DNA of 64,000 nt from Bradyrhizobium zhengyangense (GCF_022012435.1 NZ_JAKLUA010000022.1:33200-97199); one strand, 5' to 3'. Shown: positions 7,727 through 20,555, counted from the stretch's first letter. Notes: a model not told the origin generated them from the sequence alone. A program made the numbers and translations.

Positions 7727-10700
7727 ATGAATGTTCTGTCTTCCGTCGACACCAAGAAGGCCGAGGCTGCCGCGATCGCGGACGAGCTCTGGTACAAGGA
7801 CGCCATCATCTACCAGCTCCACGTCAAGGCCTTTGCCGACAGCAACAATGACGGCATCGGCGATTTCGCAGGGCTGACCGAGAAGCTGCCTTATCTGCAG
7901 GATCTTGGCGTCACTGCGCTGTGGCTGCTGCCGTTCTACCCCTCGCCCGGCCGCGACGACGGCTACGACATCGGCGATTACGGCGCGGTCAATCCCGATT
8001 TCGGGACGATGAAGGACTTCAAGCGCTTCATCCAGGAAGCGCAGAAGCGCGGCCTGCGCGTCATCACCGAGCTGGTCGTCAACCACACGTCCGACCAGCA
8101 CAATTGGTTCAAGCGCGCGCGCCGCAGCCCGGCCGGCTCGAGCGCTCGGGACTGGTATGTGTGGAGCGACACCGACCAGAAATACCAGGGCACGCGCATC
8201 ATCTTCACCGACACCGAGAAGTCGAACTGGACCTGGGATCCCGAGGCCGGCGCGTTCTACTGGCACCGCTTCTTCTCGCACCAGCCCGACCTCAATTTCG
8301 ACAATCCGCGCGTCGTCAGCGCCATCATTCAGGTGATGAAGCGCTGGCTGGACGCCGGCGTCGACGGCTTCCGCCTGGACGCTATTCCCTATCTCTGCGA
8401 GCGCGAGGGCACCTCGAACGAGAACCTCCCGGAGACGCATGCGATCATCAAGCGCCTGCGCCACGAGCTCGACGCCTATTCCAAGGGAAAGCTGCTGCTG
8501 GCTGAGGCCAATCAATGGCCGGAGGACGTGCAGGAATATTTCGGCCGTGGCGACGAGTGCCACATGGCCTACCATTTCCCGCTGATGCCACGCATCTACA
8601 TGGCGATCGCGCAGGAGGACCGTTTCCCGATCACCGACATCCTGCGCCAGACGCCTGATATTCCCGCGAGCTGCCAATGGGCGCTGTTCCTGCGCAACCA
8701 TGACGAGCTGACGCTGGAGATGGTGACCGACGTCGAGCGCGACTATCTCTGGACCACCTACGCCAACGATCCCCGCGCCCGTATCAACGTCGGCATCCGC
8801 AGGCGCCTCGCGCCACTGATGGACAACGACCGGCGCAAGATCGAGCTGATGAACTCGCTGCTGCTGTCCTTCCCCGGCACGCCGATCATCTATTACGGCG
8901 ACGAGATCGGCATGGGCGACAACATCTATCTCGGCGACCGCAACGGCGTGCGCACACCGATGCAGTGGAGCCCGGACCGCAATGGCGGCTTCTCCCGCGC
9001 CGATCCCGCCCGTCTCTATGCGCCGCTGATCATGGACCCCGTCTACGGCTACGAATCAGTCAACGTGGAGGCACAGTCGCGCAGCCTGTCCTCGCTGCTG
9101 AACGCGACCAAGCGGTTGATCTCGGTACGCAAGTCGACGCTCGCCTTCGGCCGCGGCACCATGACCTTCATCCGCCCGGCCAACCGCGCCGTGCTGGCCT
9201 ATGTCCGGCAATATCGCGACGAGGTCATCCTCTGTGTCGCCAATCTGTCGCGCGCGGCGCAGGCGACCGAGCTCGATCTGTCGCCGTGGAAGGATCGCAT
9301 CCCGCAGGAGATGCTCGGCCGTACCCGTTTTCCGGCGATCGGCGAATTGCCCTACATGATCACGCTGGGGCCCTATGGCTTCTATTGGTTCCAGCTCCAG
9401 GAGCGCGACAAATCCGAGCCGGTGGTGCCGCGCGCGGTGCCGGAATTCGAAACGCTGGTGGTGCCTGTTAACTCCAACTGGGTGTCGCTTGCCCGTGAGC
9501 GCGGCGTGTTCGAGCGCGACGTGCTGCCGGGATTCCTGTCGCGCACGCGCTGGTATCCCGAACACGATCCCAAGCACATCAAGGCTGCGCTGACGTCAGC
9601 AGTGCCGTTCAGCGACATCGGCGACAACAGGCCGTGGATCGCGTTCTTCGAGACGACGGACGACGAAGTCGCGACGCGCTACGTGCTGCCGATGCAGATC
9701 GAGTGGGTCCGCTTCGACCGCGAGCGCTTCAATCCGAGGGCACTCGCCGCCGTGCGCCAGGGCGCACGCGAAGGCACGCTGCTCGACGTCGCCACCGACC
9801 AGATCTTCATCGGGCTTTTCCTGCGAGGCTTGTCGCAGAATCTCGTCGTGGACGAGAACAATCTGCGGCTCGAGTTCAAGCCGACAAGCCGGTTCGCGGA
9901 TTACACCGTGAAGGAGCCTGCGCGCATTCGGACGGTCGAGCAATCGAACAGCACGGCGCTGGTCGACAATCAGTATGTCGCCAAGATCTATCGTCGGCTC
10001 GAGAGCGGCAGCAACCCCGAGATCGAAATCGGCAATTATCTCACCGAGGTCGCGCGCTTTCCCAACACACCAGCGCTGCTCGGCAGCGTCGAGCTGGTCG
10101 AGGGCGTCAGCCGCAGCGCGCTCGGCGTGCTGCATGCCTATGTCGAGAACCAGGGTGACGGCTGGGCCGTCACCACGGGCTACCTCGACCGCTATATCGA
10201 CGAGCAGCGGGTGCTGCCGCCTGATGAAATGCACCGCGAGACCCAGGAGCAGTCACCCTATTTGCACTTCGTGGCGCAGATTGGCCGTCGGCTCGCCGAG
10301 TTGCACATGGCGCTCGCCGCCGCAAAATCCCCCGACCTTGCCCCTGAACCGATCGGCAAAGCCGACGTCAAGCGCTGGACGACAGACCTCAAGGCAAGGG
10401 CCGAGCGGGTCTTCGACCGGCTGGCCGATGCCCGGGACGGCCTGCGCGAGGCTGACCGGCCCCTGATCGATCAGCTCGTCGCGATGCGCGCGACCTTGCC
10501 CGGCCACGTCAATGCGCTCTTGCCATCCGACATCGGCGGGTTGAACATCCGTCATCATGGCGACTTCCGCCTCGGGCAAACTCTGATCGTGAAGGACGAC
10601 ATCTTCATCATCGATTTCGACGGCGATCCGCACCTCACCCTGGTCGACAAGCGGCGCAAGCTGCCTGCCGCGCGCGATGTCGCCGGCCTGGTCCGCTCGA

Positions 10701-11020
10701 TCGATCTTTCGGTTAACGCCGCGCTTGGCCGGGCGCTGTCGGGCGGGGGTCATGAACACGGCCGGATTACGGCCGCGCTCGACGAATGGCGCGAGCGCGC
10801 CACCGCGACCTTCCAGTCCGCCTATCGTGAGGCCATGGCCGACCGGCGGCTCTGGCCGGAAGACGCACATTCCGCGGAAAGCATGTTAAGGTTTTTCCTG
10901 CTTGATCTAGCGTTCGACGAGGTAGAGTACGAGCTGTCCCACCGGCCCGAAGGGCTCCATGCGCCGCTGACCGGCCTGCTTCGCATTCTGTCCAGTGCCG
11001 GGAGCGAAGCCCATGCCTAA
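7727..11020 (+). CDS. treS: Trehalose synthase / maltokinase fusion protein
   Basis: A 1097-aa two-domain enzyme. Residues 1 to about 560 are GH13 trehalose synthase (interconverts maltose and trehalose): GFRLDAIPYL with nucleophile Asp218, LLAEANQWP with Glu260, and RNHDELTLEMV with Asp326. The C-terminal half, about 590-1097, is a maltokinase (Mak/Pep2) that makes maltose-1-phosphate with ATP: the brace motif HHGDFRLGQ with Asp946 and then IIDFDGDP. All key residues are intact. Such fusions are common in Proteobacteria with GlgE. Its ATG follows the GlgE-like stop by 10 bp and its TAA overlaps the glgB start, so it is in mid-operon. With a defective GlgE next door, the fate of its maltose-1-phosphate is an open question. 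Confidence 0.95.
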   Translation: MNVLSSVDTKKAEAAAIADELWYKDAIIYQLHVKAFADSNNDGIGDFAGLTEKLPYLQDLGVTALWLLPFYPSPGRDDGYDIGDYGAVNPDFGTMKDFKRFIQEAQKRGLRVITELVVNHTSDQHNWFKRARRSPAGSSARDWYVWSDTDQKYQGTRIIFTDTEKSNWTWDPEAGAFYWHRFFSHQPDLNFDNPRVVSAIIQVMKRWLDAGVDGFRLDAIPYLCEREGTSNENLPETHAIIKRLRHELDAYSKGKLLLAEANQWPEDVQEYFGRGDECHMAYHFPLMPRIYMAIAQEDRFPITDILRQTPDIPASCQWALFLRNHDELTLEMVTDVERDYLWTTYANDPRARINVGIRRRLAPLMDNDRRKIELMNSLLLSFPGTPIIYYGDEIGMGDNIYLGDRNGVRTPMQWSPDRNGGFSRADPARLYAPLIMDPVYGYESVNVEAQSRSLSSLLNATKRLISVRKSTLAFGRGTMTFIRPANRAVLAYVRQYRDEVILCVANLSRAAQATELDLSPWKDRIPQEMLGRTRFPAIGELPYMITLGPYGFYWFQLQERDKSEPVVPRAVPEFETLVVPVNSNWVSLARERGVFERDVLPGFLSRTRWYPEHDPKHIKAALTSAVPFSDIGDNRPWIAFFETTDDEVATRYVLPMQIEWVRFDRERFNPRALAAVRQGAREGTLLDVATDQIFIGLFLRGLSQNLVVDENNLRLEFKPTSRFADYTVKEPARIRTVEQSNSTALVDNQYVAKIYRRLESGSNPEIEIGNYLTEVARFPNTPALLGSVELVEGVSRSALGVLHAYVENQGDGWAVTTGYLDRYIDEQRVLPPDEMHRETQEQSPYLHFVAQIGRRLAELHMALAAAKSPDLAPEPIGKADVKRWTTDLKARAERVFDRLADARDGLREADRPLIDQLVAMRATLPGHVNALLPSDIGGLNIRHHGDFRLGQTLIVKDDIFIIDFDGDPHLTLVDKRRKLPAARDVAGLVRSIDLSVNAALGRALSGGGHEHGRITAALDEWRERATATFQSAYREAMADRRLWPEDAHSAESMLRFFLLDLAFDEVEYELSHRPEGLHAPLTGLLRILSSAGSEAHA

Positions 11021-13160
11021 ACTGCCAGCCGAAGCCTACGCCATCATCGAGGGGCGCCACTCCGATCCCTTCCACTATCTCGGGATGCATCCCGAGGGTG
11101 GCAAGAGCGTGGTGCGCGCCTTCCTGCCGGAGGCCTCCAATGTCGAGGCGGTCGGTGAGCATGGCGAAGTCGCGCCGCTCGACCGCGTCCACGATTCCGG
11201 CCTGTTCATCGGCGCCCTGCCCAACGGCTCGAAGCACTACCAGCTTCGCGCCAAATTCGGCGACAAACTCGTCGAGTTCGAGGACGCCTATCGCTTTCCG
11301 CCAATCCTGACCGATTTCGACCTCTATCTGCTCGGCGAAGGCACGCATCAGCGGCTCTACGACAAGCTCGGCGCCCATCCGATGCGGCTGGACGGCATCG
11401 ACGGTATCGGTTTCGTCGTGCTCGCGCCGAATGCGCGGCGGGTGTCCGTGGTCGGCGATTTCAATTTCTGGGACGGGCGGCGTCATCCGATGCGCGTGCG
11501 CGGCGCCGGCTATTGGGAATTGTTCATTCCGCATGCCAAATCCGGCGATCATTACAAGTTCGAGATCATCGGACCGCATGGCCATCTGCTGCCGCTGAAG
11601 TCCGACCCGATGGCGTTTGCCAGCGAAGTGCGGCCGAAGACGGCGTCGATCGTGTTCGACGAGGCGCATCTGCCGCGGCCTCGCCCGGCGCCCGACGGCA
11701 TCAACGCGCTGTCGGCGCCGATGTCGATCTACGAGGTCCATCTCGGCTCGTGGCGGCGCAAGAGCGGCAACGAATGGCTAACCTATCGCGAACTCGCCGA
11801 GCAACTGCCGGCCTATGCCCGCGACATGGGCTTCACCCACCTCGAATTCCTGCCGGTGAGCGAGCATCCGTTCGACGGCTCCTGGGGCTATCAGCCGACC
11901 GGCCTCTATGCGCCGACCAGCCGTTTCGGCTCGCCTGAGGAGTTTGCCGCGCTGATCGATGCCTGCCATCGCGAGGGCATCGGCGTGCTGCTCGACTGGG
12001 TGCCCGGACATTTCCCTGATGATCCGCACGGGCTCGGCAGCTTCGACGGCACGGCGCTGTATGAGCACGCCAACCCGCTGCAGGGCCGCCACCTCGACTG
12101 GGGCACGCTGATCTACAATTACGGCCGCACCGAAGTGACGAACTTCCTCGTGTCGAACGCGCTGTTCTGGCTCGAGCGCTACGCTATCGACGGCCTGCGC
12201 GTCGATGCGGTCGCGTCCATGCTTTATCTGGACTACAGCCGCCCGCCCGGTGCCTGGATTCCGAACCAGTACGGCGGCCGCGAGAACATCGAGGCGATCA
12301 ACTTCCTGCGCCGCTTCAACACCGAGCTGTTCGCGCGCTTCCCGCAGGCGACCACGGCAGCCGAGGAATCCACCGCGTGGCCGCAGGTCTCGCGCCCGGT
12401 CGAATTCGGCGGGCTCGGTTTCGGCTACAAGTGGAACATGGGCTGGATGCACGACACGCTGAACTACATCAGCAAGGATCCGATCCACCGCAAATATCAT
12501 CACGGCGATATCCTGTTCGGCCTGCACTACGCCTTCTCGGAAAACTTCATCCTGCCGCTGTCGCATGACGAGGTCGTGCACGGCAAGCGCTCGATCTTCG
12601 GCCGCATGCCCGGCGACGAATGGCAGCGCTTTGCGAACCTGCGCGCCTATTACAGCTTCATGTTCGGCCATCCCGGCAAGAAGCTGCTGTTCATGGGCGG
12701 CGAGATCGCGCAAAGCCGCGAATGGAATCACGACCAGTCGCTCGACTGGCACCTGCTGGAATACAAGTACCATTCCGGCGTCCAGGCGCTGGTCCGCGAC
12801 CTCAACCGGCTCTATCGCGCGGTGCCGGCGCTGCACCAGATGGATTGCGATCAGGCCGGCTTCGAATGGCTGATCACCGACGATGCCAACCGCAATGTCT
12901 TTGCCTGGCTGCGCAAGGGTTTTGACGAGCACGCGCGGTGTCTCGTGGTCATCAACTTCTCACCCAATGTCTATCGCAACTATCGCGTCCCCGTGCCCTT
13001 TGCCGGCAAGTGGAAAGAGGTGTTCAACTCGGACTCCGCCCATTATGGCGGCACCAATGTCGGCAACATCGGCGAGGTGCAAACCGTTGCCGGCAAGTCG
13101 CCCGAGCTTCGTCTCACCATTCCGCCGCTCGCCGCGATCTTCCTCGTTCCGGAAAGCTGA
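11013..13160 (+). CDS. glgB: 1,4-alpha-glucan branching enzyme
   Basis: A 715-aa branching enzyme that cuts alpha-1,4 chains and reattaches them through alpha-1,6 links. It has an N-terminal carbohydrate-binding region (DPFHYLGMHPEGG), a CBM48 segment (NARRVSVVGDFNFWDGRRHPM), and a GH13_9 barrel with YEVHLGSWRR, GVLLDWVPGHFP, GLRVDAVASML (Asp398), TAAEESTAWP (Glu451) and LPLSHDEVVHG. ATG 11013 is preferred over GTG 10995 because GGAG at 11001-11004 precedes it and the ATG overlaps the TreS stop. In the GlgE route it branches the linear glucan that GlgE would extend; in the TreYZ route it supplies branched glycogen. Confidence 0.96.
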   Translation: MPKLPAEAYAIIEGRHSDPFHYLGMHPEGGKSVVRAFLPEASNVEAVGEHGEVAPLDRVHDSGLFIGALPNGSKHYQLRAKFGDKLVEFEDAYRFPPILTDFDLYLLGEGTHQRLYDKLGAHPMRLDGIDGIGFVVLAPNARRVSVVGDFNFWDGRRHPMRVRGAGYWELFIPHAKSGDHYKFEIIGPHGHLLPLKSDPMAFASEVRPKTASIVFDEAHLPRPRPAPDGINALSAPMSIYEVHLGSWRRKSGNEWLTYRELAEQLPAYARDMGFTHLEFLPVSEHPFDGSWGYQPTGLYAPTSRFGSPEEFAALIDACHREGIGVLLDWVPGHFPDDPHGLGSFDGTALYEHANPLQGRHLDWGTLIYNYGRTEVTNFLVSNALFWLERYAIDGLRVDAVASMLYLDYSRPPGAWIPNQYGGRENIEAINFLRRFNTELFARFPQATTAAEESTAWPQVSRPVEFGGLGFGYKWNMGWMHDTLNYISKDPIHRKYHHGDILFGLHYAFSENFILPLSHDEVVHGKRSIFGRMPGDEWQRFANLRAYYSFMFGHPGKKLLFMGGEIAQSREWNHDQSLDWHLLEYKYHSGVQALVRDLNRLYRAVPALHQMDCDQAGFEWLITDDANRNVFAWLRKGFDEHARCLVVINFSPNVYRNYRVPVPFAGKWKEVFNSDSAHYGGTNVGNIGEVQTVAGKSPELRLTIPPLAAIFLVPES

Positions 13161-13163
13161 CCG

Positions 13164-15242
13164 ATGCGTCTGACTGCTGGATCGCCCGCGCGCCTCGGTG
13201 CAAGCTGGGACGGACGCGGCACCAACTTCGCGCTGTTCTCAGCCCATGCGCAGAAGATCGAGCTGTGCCTGTTCGACAGCCAGGGCCGGCGCGAGCTCGA
13301 GCGCATCGAGCTGCCGGAGCGCACCGAGGACGTCTGGCATGGCTATCTCAACGACGTCTCGCCGGGCCAGCTCTACGGCTATCGCGTGCATGGCCCTTAT
13401 GAGCCCGAGCACGGCCACCGCTTCAACGCCAACAAGCTGCTGCTCGATCCCTACGCCAAGCGCCTTGCCGGGCGCCTGGTCTGGAGCGATGCGCATTTCG
13501 CCTATCGCACCGGCTCGGCGCGCGAGGATCTCTCGTTCGATCGGCGCGACAATGCGCGCGGCATGCCCAAGGCCGTCGTGGTCGACGAGACCTTCAACTG
13601 GGGCCGGCGCGAGATAAGGCCCAACATCCCCTGGGAAGACACCATCATCTACGAGGCTCACGTCAAGGGCCTGACCCAGAAGCGCGACGACGTGCCGCCG
13701 AATTTGCGCGGTACCTATGGCGGGCTGTCGTCGCCGGCGATGATCGAGCATTTGAAGAAGCTCGGCGTCACCACCATCGAATTGCTCCCGATCCACAGCT
13801 TCGTCGACGACCGCGTGCTGGTCGAGAAGAAGCTCGCCAATTACTGGGGCTACAACACGCTGTCCTTCTTCGCGCCGGAGCAGCGCTATGCCCAGGACAA
13901 CGCGCTCGATTCCTTCCGCACCACCGTGGCGCGCCTGCACGATGCCGGCATCGAGGTGATGCTCGATGTGGTCTACAACCACACCGCCGAGGGCAACCAT
14001 CTCGGCCCGACGCTGTGCTATCGCGGCATCGACAACGCCTCCTATTACTGGCTGAACCGCGAGAACCCGCGATATTACGACGACTTCACCGGCTGCGGCT
14101 CCTCGGTGAACCTCACTCATCCGCGGGTGCTGCAGATGGTGATGGATAGCTTGCGCTACTGGGTCGAGGTCTGCCATGTCGACGGCTTCCGCTTCGACCT
14201 TGCCACCACGCTCGCGCGCGGCCCGAACGGTTTTGATCGCGGCATCTCGTTCCTGACTGCAATCCGGCAGGATCCGGTGCTCGCCACCGTCAAGCTCGTC
14301 GCCGAACCCTGGGATCTCGGCCTCGGCGGCTACCAGGTCGGCGCCTTCCCCTCGCAATGGTCGGAGTGGAACGATCGCTATCGCAGCGCCATGCGCCGCT
14401 ACTGGAGCGGCGAAGGCAGTCTGATCGGCGATATCTCCAGCCGCATGACGGCCTCCTCCGACCTGTTCAATCACGATGGCCGCCGGCCGCGCGCCAGCAT
14501 CAACCACATCACGGTCCATGACGGCTTCACGCTGGCCGATCTCTTCAGCTACAACGACAAGCACAACGAGGCCAATGGCGAGGACAATCGCGACGGCTCC
14601 AACGACAACCACAGCAACAATTGCGGTGTCGAGGGCCCGACCGACGATCCCAAGATCCTCGGCCTGCGCCGCCAGCTTCGCAAGAACGTGCTGGCCTGTC
14701 TGATGCTGGCGCAGGGTATTCCCTTGATCCTTGCTGGCGACGAGGTCGGCAATTCGCAATCCGGCAACAACAACGCCTATTGCCAGGACAACGAAGTAGG
14801 CTGGGTCGGCTGGGACAATCTCGGCAAGGACGGCGACGACATGGTCGATTTCGTCGCTGACCTCGCTGACGTCAGGCGAAAATTCTCGCAGTTGCGCAGC
14901 CATCGCTGGCTCGACGGCCGCCCCAAGGACGGCATCTCCTACGGTGCGCTGTGGCTGACGCCCGAAGGCAACGAGATGACGGACAGCGACTGGACATTTC
15001 CGGACGGCCGGTTCCTTTCTTATGTGATGGGACCGATGGAACCGGGCAGCGCGGCGATCTTTATCGTACTGAACGCCGCCCCCGAAGAGATCGCATTCAA
15101 ATTGCCCAAAATGCCCGAATACAAGAGCTGGCAGCAGATCCTCAATACGACGGATGCCAAGCTGAACAGCGTTGATTTCATGTCTGGAAGCGACAGCAAG
15201 GCGCCGCCGCGCTCCGTGCTCGCGTTCGCGGGGGCGCTATGA
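13164..15242 (+). CDS. glgX: Glycogen debranching enzyme (isoamylase type)
   Basis: A 692-aa GH13_11 protein of the GlgX/TreX family that hydrolyses alpha-1,6 branches. It has an N-terminal CBM48 (GASWDGRGTNFALFSAHAQKI), YEAHVKGLTQKRDD, VVYNHTAEGNHLGPT, GFRFDLATTLAR (Asp345), LVAEPWDLG (Glu381) and VHDGFTLADL (Asp453). The start lies 3 bp after the glgB stop, and the stop overlaps the treZ ATG. Placed between glgB and treZY, it probably provides linear malto-oligosaccharides to TreY, the usual job of TreX in a treXYZ cluster, so treX is an equally good name. Confidence 0.94.
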   Translation: MRLTAGSPARLGASWDGRGTNFALFSAHAQKIELCLFDSQGRRELERIELPERTEDVWHGYLNDVSPGQLYGYRVHGPYEPEHGHRFNANKLLLDPYAKRLAGRLVWSDAHFAYRTGSAREDLSFDRRDNARGMPKAVVVDETFNWGRREIRPNIPWEDTIIYEAHVKGLTQKRDDVPPNLRGTYGGLSSPAMIEHLKKLGVTTIELLPIHSFVDDRVLVEKKLANYWGYNTLSFFAPEQRYAQDNALDSFRTTVARLHDAGIEVMLDVVYNHTAEGNHLGPTLCYRGIDNASYYWLNRENPRYYDDFTGCGSSVNLTHPRVLQMVMDSLRYWVEVCHVDGFRFDLATTLARGPNGFDRGISFLTAIRQDPVLATVKLVAEPWDLGLGGYQVGAFPSQWSEWNDRYRSAMRRYWSGEGSLIGDISSRMTASSDLFNHDGRRPRASINHITVHDGFTLADLFSYNDKHNEANGEDNRDGSNDNHSNNCGVEGPTDDPKILGLRRQLRKNVLACLMLAQGIPLILAGDEVGNSQSGNNNAYCQDNEVGWVGWDNLGKDGDDMVDFVADLADVRRKFSQLRSHRWLDGRPKDGISYGALWLTPEGNEMTDSDWTFPDGRFLSYVMGPMEPGSAAIFIVLNAAPEEIAFKLPKMPEYKSWQQILNTTDAKLNSVDFMSGSDSKAPPRSVLAFAGAL

Positions 15243-16993
15243 GGCCATCCTTCGGGGCGAAGCCGACCAAGGACGGCGTGTCGTTCCGACTGTGGGCGCC
15301 CGGCGCGCGTCGCGTCGACCTCCTGCTCGAGCGGCGGCACGCGATGCAGCGCCGGCAGGATGGCTGGTATGTCGCCGAAATCGCGGGCTTGCCAGTCGGC
15401 AGCCCCTACAGGTTCAGGATCGACGACGAGATCGACGTCCCCGATCCGGCGTCTGCATTCCAGCCCGAGGATGTGTTCGGCCCGAGTGAGGTGATCGATC
15501 ACGACGCCTTCAAGTGGCGCGCGAAGGATTGGCGCGGCCGCCCCTGGGAAGAGACGGTGCTGATCGAGACCCATGTCGGCACCTTCACGCGCGACGGCAC
15601 TTACCGCGCCATGATCGACAAGCTCGATCATCTGGTCGTATCAGGCATCACCGCGCTGGAGCTGATGCCGCTGGCCGATTTCGCCGGCCGCCGCGGCTGG
15701 GGCTATGACGGCGTGCTCTGGTACGCGCCCGACAGTGCCTATGGCCGCCCGGAAGATCTGAAGACGCTAATCGACGAAGCGCATCTGCGCGGGCTGATGG
15801 TCTTCCTCGACGTGGTCTACAATCACTTCGGCCCCGAAGGAAATTATCTCGGCCGCTATGCACCAACCTTCTTCACCGACGCGCACACGCCCTGGGGCAG
15901 CGCGATCGATTATCGCGTGCCGCAAGTGCGGGCCTTTGCGGTCGAGAATGCGCTGTCCTGGCTGACCGACTATCGCTTCGATGGTTTGCGACTCGATGCC
16001 GCCAACCACATCATGGCGATTCCCGGCGAGCAGTCGATGCTGCACGACCTCAGCGCCGCCGTCGGCGAGCTTGCCAAGGCCACCGACCGACACATTCATC
16101 TCGTGCTGGAGAATGGCGATAACCGCGCCAGCATGCTCGACGCCGCGCAGGAGCCGCCGAGCGGCAAATATCGCGCGCAGTGGAACGACGACTATCATCA
16201 CGTCTGGCACGTGATGCTGACCGGCGAGCTCAACGGCTATTACGGCGACTACCAGACGCCGCGCATGGACCTCGCGCGCGCGCTCGCCTCGGGCTTCGTC
16301 TATCAGGGCGAAATCTCGGAATTCTGGGGCAAGAAGCCGCGCGGCGAAGCCAGCGGCGAGCTGCCGCCGGCGACCTTCGTCACCTTCCTGCAAAACCACG
16401 ACCAGATCGGCAACCGCCCGCTTGGCGACCGCCTCGAGAGCCTGGCCTCGCCGCAGCAGATCGAGGCCGCGCTCGCAGTGACGCTGCTCGCGCCGATGGT
16501 GCCGATGCTGTTCCAGGGAGAAGAATGGGGCTCGAAGGTGCCCTTCCCGTTCTTCTGCGATTTCCAGGGCGGCCTTGCCGATGCCGTGCGCAAGGGCCGC
16601 AAGCAGGAATATGCCTGGGCCTACGCGACATACGGCGACGAAGTGCCCGATCCGCTTGATCCGGCCACGCCGCAATCGGCCGTGCTGGACTGGACCGGTC
16701 GCACGCCCGAACAGGACGCGCGGCTGGCGCTGGTGCGCAATCTCCTCGCGCTTCGCCACAGGGAGATCATGCCGCGGCTGAAGGGCGCGCGGTTCGGCGA
16801 TGCCGTGGCTGAAGACAACGGCCTGCTCAATGCGCACTGGCGCATGGGCGACGGTACGACGCTGCGGCTCACGGCCAATCTGTCCGACAAAGACATCGCG
16901 CATTCCAACAACAATGCAGGCACGCCGATCTGGGGCGGCGCGGCCGGCGACCGACTTCCGCCCTGGTCGGTGGTTTGGCATCTCGGAGGTTGA
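15239..16993 (+). CDS. treZ: Malto-oligosyltrehalose trehalohydrolase
   Basis: A 584-aa GH13 enzyme that releases trehalose from maltooligosyltrehalose made by TreY. Features: N-terminal sandwich (VSFRLWAPGARRVDLLLE), IETHVGTFTRDGTY, the RGWGYDGVLWYAP loop, VVYNHFGPEGNYLG, GLRLDAANHI (nucleophile Asp253), HLVLENGDNRAS (Glu291) and LQNHDQIGNRPLGDR. The ATG overlaps the GlgX TGA by four bases, and treY begins 1 bp after its stop, so these genes are coupled. Cytosolic; with TreY it converts glycogen-derived dextrins to trehalose under osmotic or desiccation stress. Confidence 0.95.
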   Translation: MRPSFGAKPTKDGVSFRLWAPGARRVDLLLERRHAMQRRQDGWYVAEIAGLPVGSPYRFRIDDEIDVPDPASAFQPEDVFGPSEVIDHDAFKWRAKDWRGRPWEETVLIETHVGTFTRDGTYRAMIDKLDHLVVSGITALELMPLADFAGRRGWGYDGVLWYAPDSAYGRPEDLKTLIDEAHLRGLMVFLDVVYNHFGPEGNYLGRYAPTFFTDAHTPWGSAIDYRVPQVRAFAVENALSWLTDYRFDGLRLDAANHIMAIPGEQSMLHDLSAAVGELAKATDRHIHLVLENGDNRASMLDAAQEPPSGKYRAQWNDDYHHVWHVMLTGELNGYYGDYQTPRMDLARALASGFVYQGEISEFWGKKPRGEASGELPPATFVTFLQNHDQIGNRPLGDRLESLASPQQIEAALAVTLLAPMVPMLFQGEEWGSKVPFPFFCDFQGGLADAVRKGRKQEYAWAYATYGDEVPDPLDPATPQSAVLDWTGRTPEQDARLALVRNLLALRHREIMPRLKGARFGDAVAEDNGLLNAHWRMGDGTTLRLTANLSDKDIAHSNNNAGTPIWGGAAGDRLPPWSVVWHLGG

Positions 16994-16994
16994 T

Positions 16995-19778
<2,784 letters not shown>

Positions 19779-19781
19779 CGC

Positions 19782-20099
19782 TCATTTCCCCTCATCCTTG
19801 GTCAGTAGCAATTGTCCGCGCTTGCGGATGGTCGCCTGCGCCATCTCGGCGAAGCGCTGCAGCAGCCACGGCAGCACCACCTGAACCTTGACGTAGTCGT
19901 CGGCGACGTCGACCTGCCCGCTCGCGATCTGGCCGAGCGCGCGGACGCGGAAAATCATGCTGTCGCCGCTCCAGCGTTCCTCCTCGATCTGCATCACGGG
20001 AATGCTGGCGGCAGCGCGGCCGAGCCCGGTCTTGAGCCGGCGCACGGCTTCCTCGCGACCGAGGCGATGTGGAATGGAGACGACAAGCGGTGCTGACAT
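19782..20099 (-). CDS. Polyhydroxyalkanoic-acid-system (PHA_gran_rgn) family protein
   Basis: A 105-aa protein resembling the small PHA-system family (SIPHRLGREEAVRRLKTGLG at the start, then a W-G-D-x-M-x-F-x-V-R-A-L-G-Q-I-A-S-G core and QVVLPWLLQRFAEMAQ near the end). Members are found with polyhydroxyalkanoate genes and share the fold of the coenzyme Q-binding/START-like small proteins; a molecular role is not established. No PHA synthase or phasin gene is near. It converges on treY with only 3 bp between stops. Its promoter should lie in 20100-20281, shared with the divergent DUF3309 gene. Confidence 0.7.
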   Translation of the reverse strand: MSAPLVVSIPHRLGREEAVRRLKTGLGRAAASIPVMQIEEERWSGDSMIFRVRALGQIASGQVDVADDYVKVQVVLPWLLQRFAEMAQATIRKRGQLLLTKDEGK

Positions 20100-20194
20100 G
20101 GCCCTGCCCTTTGGTGACTGATCCTCACATAGTCATGCCCGGTGGAGCCGCAAAGGTTCCATGCAAGTCGGAGCTGTCGCCCCGTTTCAAATCC

Positions 20195-20219
20195 GGAACT
20201 TTAAAACCCTGGGCAAGTT
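20195..20219 (+). promoter_or_regulatory. Possible EcfG (general stress) promoter
   Basis: GGAAC at 20195-20199, 16 bases, then AGTT at 20216-20219, close to the alphaproteobacterial EcfG consensus GGAAC-N16/17-CGTT with one mismatch. It lies about 60 bp upstream of the DUF3309 start. DUF3309-type peptides are often stress-linked, but the match is short and could be chance. Confidence 0.35.
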
Positions 20220-20281
20220 GCCCTCCGCACAACGGGACAGGTTGCAACGACCCTTTCGACAAAGGGCTGGAGGAGATTCTC

Positions 20282-20446
20282 ATGTCTATCGGTACGATCA
20301 TTCTGATCATCCTGGTTATCGCGCTGCTCGGCGGCTTCAGCGGCATCGGCGGCGGCCCGTTCTACGGCACCGGCTATTACGGCGGCGGCGGCCTTGGGCT
20401 CGTCATCGTCATTCTGCTGATCCTGCTGCTGATGGGCCGGATCTAG
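20282..20446 (+). CDS. DUF3309 family small membrane protein
   Basis: A 54-aa peptide with two hydrophobic helices (residues about 3-18 and 36-52) joined by a glycine-rich loop containing GGGPFYGTGYYGGGG. The composition and layout match the DUF3309 family of tiny bacterial membrane proteins of unknown function. ATG 20282 has GGAGGAG about eight bases upstream; the in-frame extension back to 20069 has no such site and reads as non-coding. It is followed by a palindromic repeat and probably forms its own transcript. Confidence 0.8.
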   Translation: MSIGTIILIILVIALLGGFSGIGGGPFYGTGYYGGGGLGLVIVILLILLLMGRI

Positions 20447-20463
20447 CACCACAACGAGGATCT

Positions 20464-20555
20464 CGTAGGGTGGGCAAAGGCGCACTTGCGCCGTGCCCAC
20501 CTTCCCTCTCCGTAACAGGCAGATGGTGGGCACGCGCCGCTTTGCCCACCTTACG
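20464..20555. repeat. Palindromic intergenic repeat (GGTGGGCAAAG family)
   Basis: The left arm begins CGTAGGGTGGGCAAAGG (20464) and the right arm ends CTTTGCCCACCTTACGG (20555). Each arm also contains an inner inverted GTGGGCA/TGCCCAC pair, so the element can fold as two hairpins or one long one. It lies between the DUF3309 and ligD 3' ends, where it may also help termination. The form is that of REP/MITE-like units. Confidence 0.75.

Noticed and set aside
13239..14903. 554-aa minus-strand open frame
   Set aside because: Antisense of glgX, which has all its catalytic motifs.
16800..16994. Longer start for TreY
   Set aside because: The extension lies inside treZ in another frame; ATG 16995 has GGAGGT and the conserved N terminus.
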